A DNA stretch of 64,000 nucleotides from Bullera alba. Lineage: Eukaryota > Basidiomycota > Tremellomycetes > Tremellales > Bulleraceae. This document shows, one piece after another, positions 35,917 to 46,615 of this stretch. The stretch is from positions 4,923,198-4,987,197 of the forward strand of contig BCIX01000001.1 of assembly GCA_001600095.1 (NCBI GenBank), read 5' to 3'. Made by a program: the position numbers and the translations under genes. The notes below the pieces were generated by a model that worked only from the letters and a program-made list of their open reading frames with translations, was not told the origin of the DNA and did not search any database. The first letter of the stretch is position 1. The number at the start of each line of letters is the position of its first letter.

Positions 35917-37191
35917 ATGACAATACTCTCAGAACACCAAAAGGAGAAGTGGGAGCAAGATGGGTAGGTGAAGCCTGAACTCCTCTCCGAATCTGGTTGA
36001 CAACCACTGGCAGATACCTGATCATCCCCAACTTCTTCGACCATGAAGCTGCTAGCGAAATGTTACATCGAGCAAGGCAGTTGCTCGACGAGTTCGACAT
36101 CGAAGGACATCCTATGGTCAGTCCGTTACATCCAGAGTCTCCGGCGTTTAGCTTATGACAGTTACATAGACCACGTTCAAGACATCCGCAGATGGCGAGC
36201 ATGTCGGCGACGATTACTTCCTCAACTCGGGTGATAAGGTGGGATACCCATGACACCCTTTAAGCTCCGCGCTGACCGCTATCGTCTTAGATTCGATACT
36301 TTCTCGAACCATCTTCCTTATCGCCAGCCACTGCGGACAGCCCCGCTAAGCTGCTTGTCCCGCCGGCGCAGTCTATTAACAAGATTGGCCACGCCCTCGC
36401 CGTTCTCGATCCTGTCTTCAGACGCCATACCCTCGAGGACGACCGGGTCAAGAATCTTGCGAGGGAGCTAGAGGCGCATAAAAGCCCGAGAGTACTCCAG
36501 AGCATGGTCATCTGCAAGCAGCCTCGTATCGGCGGTACAGGTAAGTGAGGGGTTCAGTTCGATCAGCCGAGCTAAATCGGTAATCAGTTCCTGTTCATAA
36601 CGACTCGACGTTCCTGTATACCAATCCGCCAAGTGCTGTCGGAGCTTGGATAGCTCTCGAAGCGTGCTCGGCGGAGAATGGATGTCTGGCAAGTCACCCT
36701 TGCCACTGGTCTAGCGGTCATGCTGACCGACTTGACGCATAGTCATTCCTGCCTGGCTCCCACAAGACGGCTAGGATATCATCCCGTTTTGTCAGAGATT
36801 CAAAAGGCCACGGGACTACTTTCGAGGATGTGCCCGGAGTGCAATCCAACGAGGAGAAATGGGACGAATTGGATGGCTGGAGAGAGGAACCCTGTGGACC
36901 AGGCACACTGGTCTTGATACACGGTACGTGTGATCAGTCCAATCACCTCTCTGGTACATTTCCGCTGATCTAGACGGATGGTATAGGCAATGTGATGCAC
37001 AGATCACCGCCGAACCCCTCGGACAAGTCGCGGTTGATATACACTTTCCACATGATCGAGGGAGCCGAGGGATACGATTACGACGAGAAGAACTGGTAGG
37101 TTTTGGTCTATTTGGTACACCTTGCAGCGTACTGACCCACCTTGTCAGGCTACAGCCGACCGAGGAGATGCCTTTCCCCGCTCTGTTCTGA
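35917..37191 (+). CDS. Phytanoyl-CoA dioxygenase (PhyH) family protein, PHYHD1-like
   Basis: Eight exons: 35917-35963, 36014-36116, 36170-36238, 36291-36540, 36588-36688, 36743-36923, 36987-37095 and 37149-37191; 300 residues, the usual size. Start [20 protein letters not shown] is typical of PhyH proteins. The Fe(II) ligands are His160 and Asp162 ([11 protein letters not shown]) and His255 ([10 protein letters not shown]); [12 protein letters not shown] supplies the likely 2-oxoglutarate-binding Arg. [12 protein letters not shown] and WIALE also match PHYHD1. These enzymes use O2 and 2-oxoglutarate for hydroxylation; the substrate cannot be told. No targeting signal is obvious. The intron 36689-36742 has a GCAAGT donor (GC-AG); reading it as GT-AG destroys the frame. 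Confidence 0.87.
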
Positions 37192-37290
37192 GTAGATAGC
37201 GAGGCAAAGGGTGGATTGCTTGCACGAGCATTACCACAACACAGGGGAATACATGTACTGTATTTACTATCTAAATCAATGCAGAATCTA

Positions 37291-39840
37291 TCACTTCAAC
37301 CCGGCCTCGGCGTACTCATACTCGGGATACTCGGGCGTCCATCGTCTCTGCTCTGCCCACTCTCTTCGTCCCTCTTTCGGCACATTAGCCCCTGCAACGC
37401 CTTCTTCCACAGCACACTCCAGCACTGCAAGCGCTACTTCGAAGTTGACCTTGGCCGCATCTGCCTCGTGTCAGCAGTGCTCCTGTTCGGGATCGTGGCA
37501 TGAGCGAATAGCTCACCTCCAAATGGTGGCAGAAGCGCCTGATCCGGGTCTTTGAGGGCTGGGGCGAGTTCCGATAATCGCTTAGCCCCCGCTGCTATCA
37601 TCTTGTTCGTCATGACCCTAGACTCTGACAAGATCGTGCCCAGCCCGAGACCGGGATATATCAGGGCCTAGGATAGTGAGCATGTGTACATCCAAGCTGT
37701 GGCCCCAATTTCACTCACATTGTTGCACTCGGCGATTATGTACTTCTTGTCCGAGCCAGGGATGTTGACTGGTGGGAAGGGAGATCCCGTAGCCAACAAG
37801 GCCTTGCCTCCGCTCCATTCATTGGCGTCCTTGGGTCTGTGCGATTTGGAATAAGCGGATCGTCCTTCCCGTAGGCATGTAAGACTCACTGGACCTCGCA
37901 TAAACGTGTAGGGTTGCTCAGCTAGAGTCCATCTGTTAGTCAAAACATAGCCAGCACGAAAAAGCTCACAGGAAAGATGATCGGCCTATCCACATGCTTG
38001 ACCATCTCCTTGACGACCTCCTCGCTGAATGCGCCGGGGTGGGTACTGGTCCCAATCATCACAGTAGGCTTGACCTTCTTGATTACATCCAGCAAATTCG
38101 TCTCGTCTGAACCCCAGTCATCCTCCGACCGAATAAAGTACGACTCGATACCATCTCTGATCTTGTCTTTACCCAGACTTTGCTTGAGCAGGCCGTTTTT
38201 GTCGATCAGATAGAACCTCTTGCCTGCTTCTTCGTCGGATAAGGATGTGTCAGATAGCTTGATCGCCTCGTGTAGTTGTCTGGCGATACCGAGTCCTGCG
38301 GATCCAGAGCCATATATGATGATCTTCTGGTCGGCCATCTAGAAAGCGGAGAATCAATGCCCAAACCCGACATTGTCAAGGTGATCGCTTACTTTTGACT
38401 TTGTGACGCTGATGGCAGCCAACAAGGCAGCGAGCTAAGTATCATCAGCGCCGGTGGGCGACCAATCTCCTACGACTTACTGTTACTGCACCAGTGCCCT
38501 GTATGTCATCGTTGAACTGGACCAAGTGAGCTTCAATTCTGCTTGACAATACCGCTTAGCGACTCACAATCGGATGATGCGTACTGTAGCAGAAGGTCAG
38601 CCGATGCACACGAAGATATGAGATGGTACACCACCCACCGGTACTTGGCCAGCAACCTCTGGGCGTTCGATACCCCCTGCCGAAATCAGCAAAGCCACCA
38701 ACGGATGGGATCACAGTGTACCCACAAAGTCCTCGAAGTGTAGTAACGAAGTCTTCTGGTGCTTCTTCACCAAGCTGACAAATTTCTCCACGAAGTCGTC
38801 GTACTTCTGTCCCCTGACTCGTTTCTCTCGGTACCCCTAAGATGGTCAGGCTAGCCCTCAATTCGACGACGTGCCTACTCACAACGTACAGCTCGTCTTT
38901 GAGCAACTCCTCATTGTTAGTGCCGACATCAAGCACCACGGGGAGAGACTTGGAGGGACTAAAATATATCAGATCGCGCTAGATAGTATGCCTATAGATG
39001 ACCCACTCGACACCTGCTGCTAGAGTGTAAATGACAGCTTTTGCGGATGAGATACCGATACCGCCTGATCCCTTGCTAATGTGTCAGTCCTGGGACCAAG
39101 CCCTTGGGAACAATACTCACCTGGTCTCCAATACCCAGAATGGCTTCGGCATCCGAAACCACAATCTACCGCAATCAGAATCAGCCTGGATATGGCGTCC
39201 TGAAGCCGTCACACTCACCAAGTCCAGTTCTCTCCCCTCACACGCGTCCAGGAAGTCCTCTTCCATCGTGTCAATACCTTCTGGGGTGAGATATAGGCCC
39301 TCTGGACGCCTGAAAATGTGCGAGTAGCCGGCGATCGCGTCTGCCTCGGTTGGGGTGTATATGACTGGGAACATTTCTTCCAGGTGTCGAGTCAGTAGTG
39401 CGTAGAACAAAGTCCAATTTTGGGCTAAACGTCTTTGGCGATCAGCTAGAGAGAGACTATTCGAGACAGATCATGCCACTCACCCTTCATGCTCTGCAGG
39501 AAGGAGTTTTTGTGCAGGTCATTCTCCTTGTCCTGATACTGTAGGTACGCCCGATCGATCTGCTCATCGAGCGTGTCGACGCTGAGTGACAAATGAGCAT
39601 CATCCTCACCTTCAACGACCTGAGAGCCACTCACGCATGAGGTAGCCTGCCTCGGATTCCGAACGCAGCTCTTTCTTGCCGAGTAAATGCAGTGCCCTTG
39701 TTGAAGTGTGGGCTGTTCAAGATCGCAGATCCTCTCAAGGCGACTTTGAGCTTTTCCTCTCTTGCGGACATGATGGGGGTGGTGGAGGAGGTTCGCGCTG
39801 AGGTGTACAGTCTGGCGCAGGACCTCAAGGTGCGAGACAT
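37291..39840 (-). CDS. MAE1: Mitochondrial NAD-dependent malic enzyme
   Basis: Sixteen exons: 39635-39840, 39484-39581, 39219-39424, 39121-39165, 39007-39071, 38883-38958, 38726-38836, 38639-38676, 38568-38583, 38481-38516, 38393-38434, 37970-38338, 37890-37921, 37719-37836, 37517-37667 and 37291-37460; 592 residues. The N-terminus [19 protein letters not shown] is a mitochondrial presequence. Motifs: [79 protein letters not shown] (metal and malate site), the second dinucleotide fold [11 protein letters not shown] and ATGSPFPPV. The enzyme oxidatively decarboxylates malate to pyruvate with NAD in the matrix. The 16 nt exon 38568-38583 encodes THHPI between KYR and FNDD. Confidence 0.9.
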
Positions 39841-40129
39841 TGACAGGCTGAGCAGGTCCGTCGATGTTCACAGTCAAGAGGTCAGTCGAGTACAAGTTTG
39901 TAGGCAGCACGTAGATCAAGTCGTCTACAGTGACGTCGGCGATGTCGCGTCTAAAAATACCCCGAGCACGTGCCGCCTTTTCCCCGCGGAGCTGCTTATC
40001 GATAAGCCAACAGCCCTGCCTGCGACAGGACATGGTTCATGGACTCTATGGACTCCAGCGAGTGCATACAGTACAAAGTACACCGAGCTCAAGATGTATC
40101 TCCCATTGACTGTAGATGCTGACAACAGA

Positions 40130-42715
40130 TCACCTCTTCTTCTTCGCGCCTGAAAGCGGTCATCAGCCCGCATCATGAATAGTGCACTTCTCAGAACACC
40201 CACCTCGATCGCTGCCTGCGTCCTCCGAGTGAAGCCGTTTCGTCCTCGGCGTAGAGCTCTTCGTCCTCGCCCGGTCAGACTTGGCTTGACCCTTGACCGA
40301 GTCCACCACTGAGGTGTCCCTTCTCGAGGGAATTAATACCTCGTCGTCCTCCTTCTCCTCGTCTGCGGCCTCTTGCATGCATTCAGGGCAGAACCACTCG
40401 CCTTCGGGAACAGACGGCAAAGGCGGATCCAAACATTTCGTGTGATACGGCTGATCACACTAAGATTGATCGACAATCAGCTGCAGTTGACAGACACAGG
40501 TGTCCACTTACCTTTTCACACTCCAAAAGAAGTCCTAGCTCATCATCCCGGTGACACACCAGACAGGCGGGCTCTGAGGGTACGCTTTGTGGAAATCTGT
40601 ACAGGTTTGACATCGTATCATTTGGCCTAGCCAGAAAGAGCGTGAAAAACGCTCCGGCAGCAATACTGAGGATTTAAGCAAATATCCTCAGCAGTCTCAT
40701 ACTCACTCGATCACATCAACACCTCGCAGAGGTTCAACTTCTTGAGGCTTGGTAGCGGATTTGCCAGCATCAGGTCCCAGGGCAAGTTCTGCGCAGAATC
40801 AGCGGAAGCGTCATTATGTCTTCCGTTAGCCTGCTCACCGCCATACAGCTAGAGCCGACATGAGCTTGAATCATGCATGAATTCAGAATCACTCACAGCT
40901 CCCTGTCCAAATCCAACGGTCATGACTGACCCGTCACTGCCTGTCGTGGTGAGGAAATGCGTACATCCGCCACAAGACGCTCGGATCACTTTACAGCTCG
41001 TGACTGAGAAGCGTAAGTTGTATACAGTAAGCTATCCTGGAGGGGGGTGTGCTCAACCCACCTTCTTGTATCAGTCTAGCAATGGGTCAGCTTTGATCCG
41101 ATACCTCAAGAACGGAGACACCCACTTGAATGACGTATAGGGTTGTCCAGTAGAGCCTGAAGACATTCTTGGTCAGCTGCCGCTCCCTTTTGACGACACG
41201 TCGACCCCACTCACCATCTCCCGTCAATTTGAACTTCCCAGCCATGTGATACATCTTCAGCCGGTCAATGACCACTGAATCTGCGGGAGTTATCAGTTCA
41301 GGTGTTGGTGGTACACATCTGCGACGTATCGACTGACTTGTGGGTCCACACAGGATCATGCTAGCCCGAGTCGCCTCGTTTCCGCCTGCGAACGTTGGCA
41401 CCAGGGTCGGAACCAATCTAGAAAAGGTCAATTCAGAGCACATGTACACTACGGCCGAACTCACCTGTCCTTTTGGTCTTGTAATCCGAGTCTCGAGTAC
41501 CCAGCAAAACCCCATGCCCAGACATAACCGTCTTCATCCATTGCCAAGGAGTGCTGGTTGCCTGATGCAATCTGCGTGATCTTCTTCCCTGCCAGACCTT
41601 GCACGAGTTCTACAGTATTCCATGAGTTCACTTCTATTGGAACTCAGTTTGGTGACTTACTTGGGGGAACTTCAACGTCGTAACCAATCTTGCCTCCCTT
41701 TAGCAGTCGTTCGCCTGAGCAAATTCGATGAGCTCGATCTTCATATGCGAAGTTGTTGCCGAAGCTTACCGGTCTTGCCATTTCCCAGTTGACCAGACTC
41801 GCTCGAGCCAGCGGCATAGATCTCACCTCCCTCAGTGAGGAACAGCGAGAAGGTATTGCCGGCGGAGACTTGGACGATCTTTGTACCTTTTGGCCATCCG
41901 CCAGTGACCCGAGTAAAATCCTCAATCTCAAAACACGTAGGCTGATCTTTGATCAGCACAGCTTTGCCGGCTTGGGCTCAACCCACCAATCCACATTGAC
42001 CGACGACGTTGTTTCCGCAAGTCCATACGCTCCCCTCGCTGTCCACTAACAATAGGTGACTCCGTCCAGCTGCCCCTCCTACAAATTTGGTACCCTTGGG
42101 CGCACCCAATGACCATGGCGTGACTCTGAGGGGGGCATGTTCCGAGATGACACCGACAGTATTCACAGCGAGACCCAACGCAGGAGACCGACCGAAGATC
42201 CTCGCAACGCCCCGAGCTAACGAGCGCAATGGACATCAGTGCTCGATCGTCGACAGCAGTCTGACCAGATCGACTCACTGTCAATCACGACGGCATAGTT
42301 TGCCGTTGGGCCCGTAATGATCTTTTGAACTCTGACATTACATAAAGACCGAATGATGTGCGGCTCGAGAAGATCCGTGTCCCGAGTTGCAGGACGGTCT
42401 TTCCGTCCGTTCGTGGCCCTGCAGATGGTCAGGTAAGTCCAGATAGTTTTTACCGATTAGGCTCACGTACCAATTTGTGCCACCGGCAATCAGGACTGAG
42501 AGAGTCGGTCAGCATTCTAACTCGATGCACTAATGTCCCAAAGTCAGGCGCGTCGAGTCCCAGTGCATGGCGGCCGGGTGGGTACCCGAGTTTGCGAACA
42601 TGGCGGAGCCCGCAGAGGATCCCCAATTTCGACGGGAATACGACAGGCCGATCTCCTCAGTAGCACAGCACTTACCTCGACCCCATGTCTCCGGCTCTTC
42701 CGTTGCGTTTGCCAT
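40130..42715 (-). CDS. RCC2-like RCC1-repeat protein with C-terminal PHD finger
   Basis: Seventeen exons: 42676-42715, 42471-42495, 42279-42418, 41987-42216, 41770-41941, 41661-41714, 41465-41609, 41338-41417, 41215-41280, 41126-41156, 41062-41075, 40897-41003, 40839-40848, 40707-40788, 40512-40665, 40204-40459 and 40130-40149; 541 residues. RCC1-type blades are seen as [33 protein letters not shown] and [49 protein letters not shown] and [16 protein letters not shown] match the RCC2/TD-60 subfamily. From ~433 a PHD finger follows ([39 protein letters not shown]), then a basic tail GAKKKR. RCC2 acts on chromatin, kinetochores and small GTPases; PHD fingers read histone H3 tails. The 180 nt first intron and the 45 nt one at 41942-41986 are the least certain. 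Confidence 0.8.
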
Positions 42716-43213
42716 CAGTGGTTACTGCCTGTAAGGTACCTTGAATGCTGTCTTATCGACTTGCCCATCTCATCGATCATTCAGGCCACAAGAAGCGCGA
42801 CGCGTCCCGTCACTCCCGCCTCTCACGCGGCTGTAAGTCCGACGTGCACACCACGTGGCTGACGGTCGGGGCCCGTGGGGGAAGTTGTCGGCTACCCGGT
42901 CTAACCGGAGGAGAGCGAGTGCAGCTCTGTGCAGCTGCCCTCGTAGCCTGCGGGCTGTCTGGCTGTCTACTCCTGGGCCATCGCCTTCGAGCACATCGTT
43001 CTCTCTGACTGTAGCACTTCCATAAAGATCACTGGTAACGATATACAGTCACCAACCTCCTCGAAAACTTATTGGTAGTAAAGATCACCATACATTTTCG
43101 ACCCTCCTTTCTTCTGATCGGAGAATAACACCACGGACACAATGGCCAGATCCGTGAGTCTCGGTCTGTCTCGCTGTCTCCATCATCGATACTCGTTCGT
43201 CTCGTGAGGTGGC
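42716..43213. promoter_or_regulatory. Divergent intergenic region
   Basis: About 500 bases between the RCC2-PHD gene (leftward) and the SDR gene (rightward). It contains an ACGCGT element, annotated separately. An ATG at 43142, followed after four codons by a GTGAGT donor, could open a short upstream ORF or 5' UTR exon of the SDR transcript. Confidence 0.4.
42800..42805. promoter_or_regulatory. ACGCGT (MCB-type) element
   Basis: The palindrome ACGCGT lies 85 bases upstream of the RCC2-PHD start. In fungi this core is bound by MBF (Mbp1/Swi6 or equivalents) and drives G1/S transcription. A cell-cycle or chromatin gene is a sensible target, but a single hexamer is weak evidence; chance occurrence is possible. 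Confidence 0.35.
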
Positions 43214-44807
43214 ATGGGCATGCTTTCAAAGCTGCTGTCAAGAGCGACACCTAGACTCCTGAATCCTGTGGCCACCGTCCGACTCCAGACGAGACTCGCT
43301 GGTATAATGGCGATAAAGTACCCCACGAGATACACCACTGACGAGGATGCGTTTGATGAAATCCCCGATACTCCCGCTATCCCCCCTCGTCTACCCTCAT
43401 ATGAGCAGAACCCAAAAGCTGTACCGGACAGTGTGATGGAGACCAGAAGAGACGCTCTGGCAGCGGTACGGAGGAAAGTTGAAGAGAGCAGTGGTGCTGG
43501 AAAGATGAAGGGAAAGGTCGGCATCATCACTGGAGTGGGACCCATCAGCGGTATCGGAGTGAGTGAAACAGCTTATGATGACCAGCCTACACAGCTGACC
43601 ATGCCAAACAGACTGCCACAGCTAGGTTGATGGCTCGAGAAGGTGAAAAGCTGTTATAGAATCATTCTTCGATGAAGCTGATCCCAAAACAGGTGCCGAG
43701 CACCTCTTCCTCCTGGATTACAACAAGAATCAGCTAAATGCCTTCGTCGAGAAGCTGAGCAAGGAGTTCCCAAAGACCAAGGTACAACTGCCGTCGCCGA
43801 GATGTGCTTCCCTGCTGACTGCTTCCAGATCACCCACGTATCGGCCGATGCTGCGTCTGCGTCCGCCATTTCCTCGCTCGTCAACCAGGCAATCGAGAAA
43901 GAGGGCCATCTTGACTTCTTCTTCGCCAATGCTGGTATCTCGCAGATCGTCCCCAAAACCAAGAGCGAGGCCGCCGGAGGAGATCTCAACGACAAGCTGC
44001 GAGAGATTCAGAAATTGACGGCCAACTCTACTGCCATCTCCGAAGAGGATTACATGGAGGTGATGCGGATCAACGCCTTGGGGTAAGCTGCGGCCGGTAA
44101 AGAAGCTTGTGATGGTATCCTGACTGTCCATCAGAGTATTTATCGCCATCAAATATGCTGTTCCAGCTCTGAGTAAGGTCTGTCCCGATAAGGGCAAGAC
44201 TATTCCCGGCGGATCCTTGATCCTCACAGCATCGAGTGAGTCTGAGCTCCCCTACATCTTGTATTCCTCAACTTACTCGATTGCTCTATTAGTCGCTGGT
44301 GTCAAAGCCAACGCGGGCCCATTGCACTATTCCGCCTCAAAGGCTGCCGTAGTATCGATGGCTCAGACCGCCGCGTACGATCTTACCGGAAAAAACATTC
44401 GGGTCAACGCCATCTGTCCCGGTCTCATCGAGGTGCGTCTTTCTGAGTTTCAGTTCTGAAGACGAAGCATTGGCTGATGGTCAGTAGACTGACATGACCC
44501 GGGCCATGTTTGACCTGGCGAAGATGGCCGGAAAGAACGATAAGATGGGAACTCTCAACCCTCTCCTGAGACAAGGATTAGGCCATGGTTAGTTGCATAC
44601 GTTTCAGGCACTACGATACCCTGCTAATTAGACGTACAGAGATCGCTCAAGTCGCTCTATTCCTCGCATCAGGTAAGGCCGCTATTTCGTCTACATTAAA
44701 GTAAGCTGACCTGGTTTGCAGAGGACTCCAGCTATGTCAATGGACAGGCCATCGCCGTCGATGGCGGTCTGACCGCGGGTGTACCGTATGTTCGGGCCAA
44801 GATCTGA
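43214..44807 (+). CDS. Short-chain dehydrogenase/reductase, probably mitochondrial
   Basis: Nine exons: 43214-43558, 43612-43642, 43693-43781, 43829-44082, 44135-44235, 44293-44432, 44488-44587, 44640-44672 and 44722-44807; 392 residues. Classical SDR elements: cofactor loop [10 protein letters not shown] (106-115), FFFANAGIS (NAG), catalytic Ser273 (LILTAS), Tyr286 and Lys290 (HYSASKAA), [15 protein letters not shown], and the C-terminal [15 protein letters not shown]. The cofactor loop carries an insert relative to the usual TGxxxGIG. The first ~35 residues ([20 protein letters not shown]) have Arg/Lys/Leu and no acidic residue, so a mitochondrial presequence is likely; about 60 further residues precede the fold. 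The substrate is not predictable. Related proteins are annotated as 3-oxoacyl-ACP or related reductases. Confidence 0.83.
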
Positions 44808-44969
44808 TCAGTGGACGCCCAGCAGAAAGTAGATTGGCTGTGAAGACGCCAGCATGTCAAAGGACAGAGCAGAGCGAATCTCCATGTATCTATCCTTGTC
44901 CGGTTCATAAAGCTACATTGGTTCAGAACAACAGTACGGCTACAAATATATGATATGGTCTAAAGCACC

Positions 44970-46277
44970 TCAGGAGCCCATCATTGCGATCAAACGCCTC
45001 CTCTCGTCTCTATCTTTTCTCTCCTTGTCCTGCCATTTGATCTTGCCCTTCTTCCCCAACTCCAGCCCGCTTGTTGGGACACCCGCGTACTTTGCCTTTT
45101 TCTGCGCTTGTGATATCTCACGCGCAGTGTGGGTGACTTTTTTGGCTATGGCAGGATTACTCCAGTTTTTGTAACGCACATGTCCTAGACCCAGTCTATC
45201 GAGCTTGAGGACTGTTGCTATCGGTGCAGTCCTGCCCGGTCCCATCCGGGAACTTGATTCCTCCTCCTCCTCCTCCTCCTCCTCCTCGCCTTCCGATTGA
45301 TTGGTGAAATCAAGTACCTCTTCCCCTCGTTCGTTAATGACGCTTGGGATCTCTCTTTCGATTGACAACTCCCGTCTAGGAGGCCGACTAGGACCAGCTT
45401 CGGGATCATAGTCAGGACGTCGACCGAGACCACCACCTTCCCATCCAAGTCTGTCGAGCATAGCGTATCCTTTGTTGTCGGGGCCGAGGTGGTATGTGGG
45501 TATCGCCACCCTCGGCTGAGATGCTTGTATGTTGATCATTGACCCAATCGAAGTAGAGGGTTTGGTCACGGAGGAAGGTGGTTGAGCTTGGATGTTCGTA
45601 AAAGCAGTATATCCAGACGACGTGAACCAATCGCGTCTTTCGCGGGATTGAGGTGATTCGGCAGCAGCATCTGTTTGACCGGTACTATGACCTGTCTCGG
45701 GCTTGATGACCTGATCATCTGACTTGGGCTCGGACCGTTCTGGTTCAATCACCATGAAATCATCTTCATCCGAGTCTTCCGTAAAGTCCACCACCTCCGC
45801 GTTGAGTGGTATCGCCATTCGCTTCGCTCTTGCCGGCGGCGCAGTGACTGGCGTCGAGGTGCTTGAGCCCGTTCTTGACAATGAAGCATACCACTCCGCC
45901 AATTTTGCTCCATCCTCGCGATCTCTCCCATCTCCACCTCTAGCCTGCTGAATCATTACTCCCACGCCATCTCCTATCGACCGCCCCAACTCGTCGTAAG
46001 ACAACTGAGAGGGAACGAAGACCGGCGGTCCTCTTAGCCTTTCTGGACCGTGCTTTGTGGGATTGATTGACCATTCTTGTAATGTGACTCCTGGAGGAGG
46101 TAGAGGACCAATTATACCTCCAAATGGGTTGAAAGTCTCTGCATGATTGTGATCTCCCGCTGTGCCGCCGAGTGCAGGGGGTCGAGCTGAGCGAGCATGG
46201 GAAGGAGCTGGGCCTGAGCGGATGACGACTGCTTCGGGGAGACCGAGTCCAGCTCTGTACGGTCTCTGAGCCGTCAT
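44970..46277 (-). CDS. G-patch domain nuclear protein
   Basis: Single exon, 435 residues. The G-patch lies at about 268-310: GYAMLDRLGWEGGGLGRRPD, the Gly-rich helix-loop that binds and activates DEAH-box RNA helicases of the Prp2/Prp43/Dhx15 type. Downstream are LDRLGLGHVRYKN, a second Gly-patterned motif, and a basic C-terminal region (KKAKYAGVPTSGLELGKKGK; DKERKDRDERRRLIAM), suiting an RNA-bound nuclear protein. An acidic run of glutamates between the two comes from a GAG/GAA (CTC/TTC on the plus strand) repeat at about 45260-45290. Likely role: spliceosome or ribosome biogenesis helicase cofactor; which helicase is unknown. Confidence 0.8.
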   Translation of the reverse strand: MTAQRPYRAGLGLPEAVVIRSGPAPSHARSARPPALGGTAGDHNHAETFNPFGGIIGPLPPPGVTLQEWSINPTKHGPERLRGPPVFVPSQLSYDELGRSIGDGVGVMIQQARGGDGRDREDGAKLAEWYASLSRTGSSTSTPVTAPPARAKRMAIPLNAEVVDFTEDSDEDDFMVIEPERSEPKSDDQVIKPETGHSTGQTDAAAESPQSRERRDWFTSSGYTAFTNIQAQPPSSVTKPSTSIGSMINIQASQPRVAIPTYHLGPDNKGYAMLDRLGWEGGGLGRRPDYDPEAGPSRPPRRELSIEREIPSVINERGEEVLDFTNQSEGEEEEEEEEEESSSRMGPGRTAPIATVLKLDRLGLGHVRYKNWSNPAIAKKVTHTAREISQAQKKAKYAGVPTSGLELGKKGKIKWQDKERKDRDERRRLIAMMGS

Positions 46278-46615
46278 CTTAGCTCGTGGCCAGTGTTTCC
46301 TCCAGCCAGAATCCTATCGAGAAGTGTTGACGAAGAGGGAAAGCTTGAATGGTGAGAGGAAGCAAGAGACATAGGAGTTGAGCGACTTCGCCGACTTCGA
46401 GGTGTTTCGGAAAGTTGGGTGGCAAACTGTGTTCATGTCGTCAATCCCACGTGGCTTGGCATCAATAATTCCGAACTTCCAAGCCATCATCATGCCCAAG
46501 CAAAGTAGCAGACGACGTCAGATGAAGCTTCTTGCACGGTCCCATTCCCACCACCTCTCTGGAACCCGATGTCAGCTCGGAAAATGACATAGAATCTGGA
46601 GGCCGTCTTCAGAAG
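46278..46615. promoter_or_regulatory. Divergent intergenic region
   Basis: 338 bases between the G-patch gene (leftward) and the Syg1/Xpr1 gene (rightward). Contains an upstream ATG at 46492 opening a short frame ahead of the Syg1 start; otherwise nothing distinctive. Confidence 0.3.

Noticed and set aside
45255..45295. CTC/CTT-type trinucleotide repeat as a possible microsatellite or regulatory tract
   Set aside because: It encodes the poly-Glu run of the G-patch protein in frame; length variation is possible but it is not an independent element.
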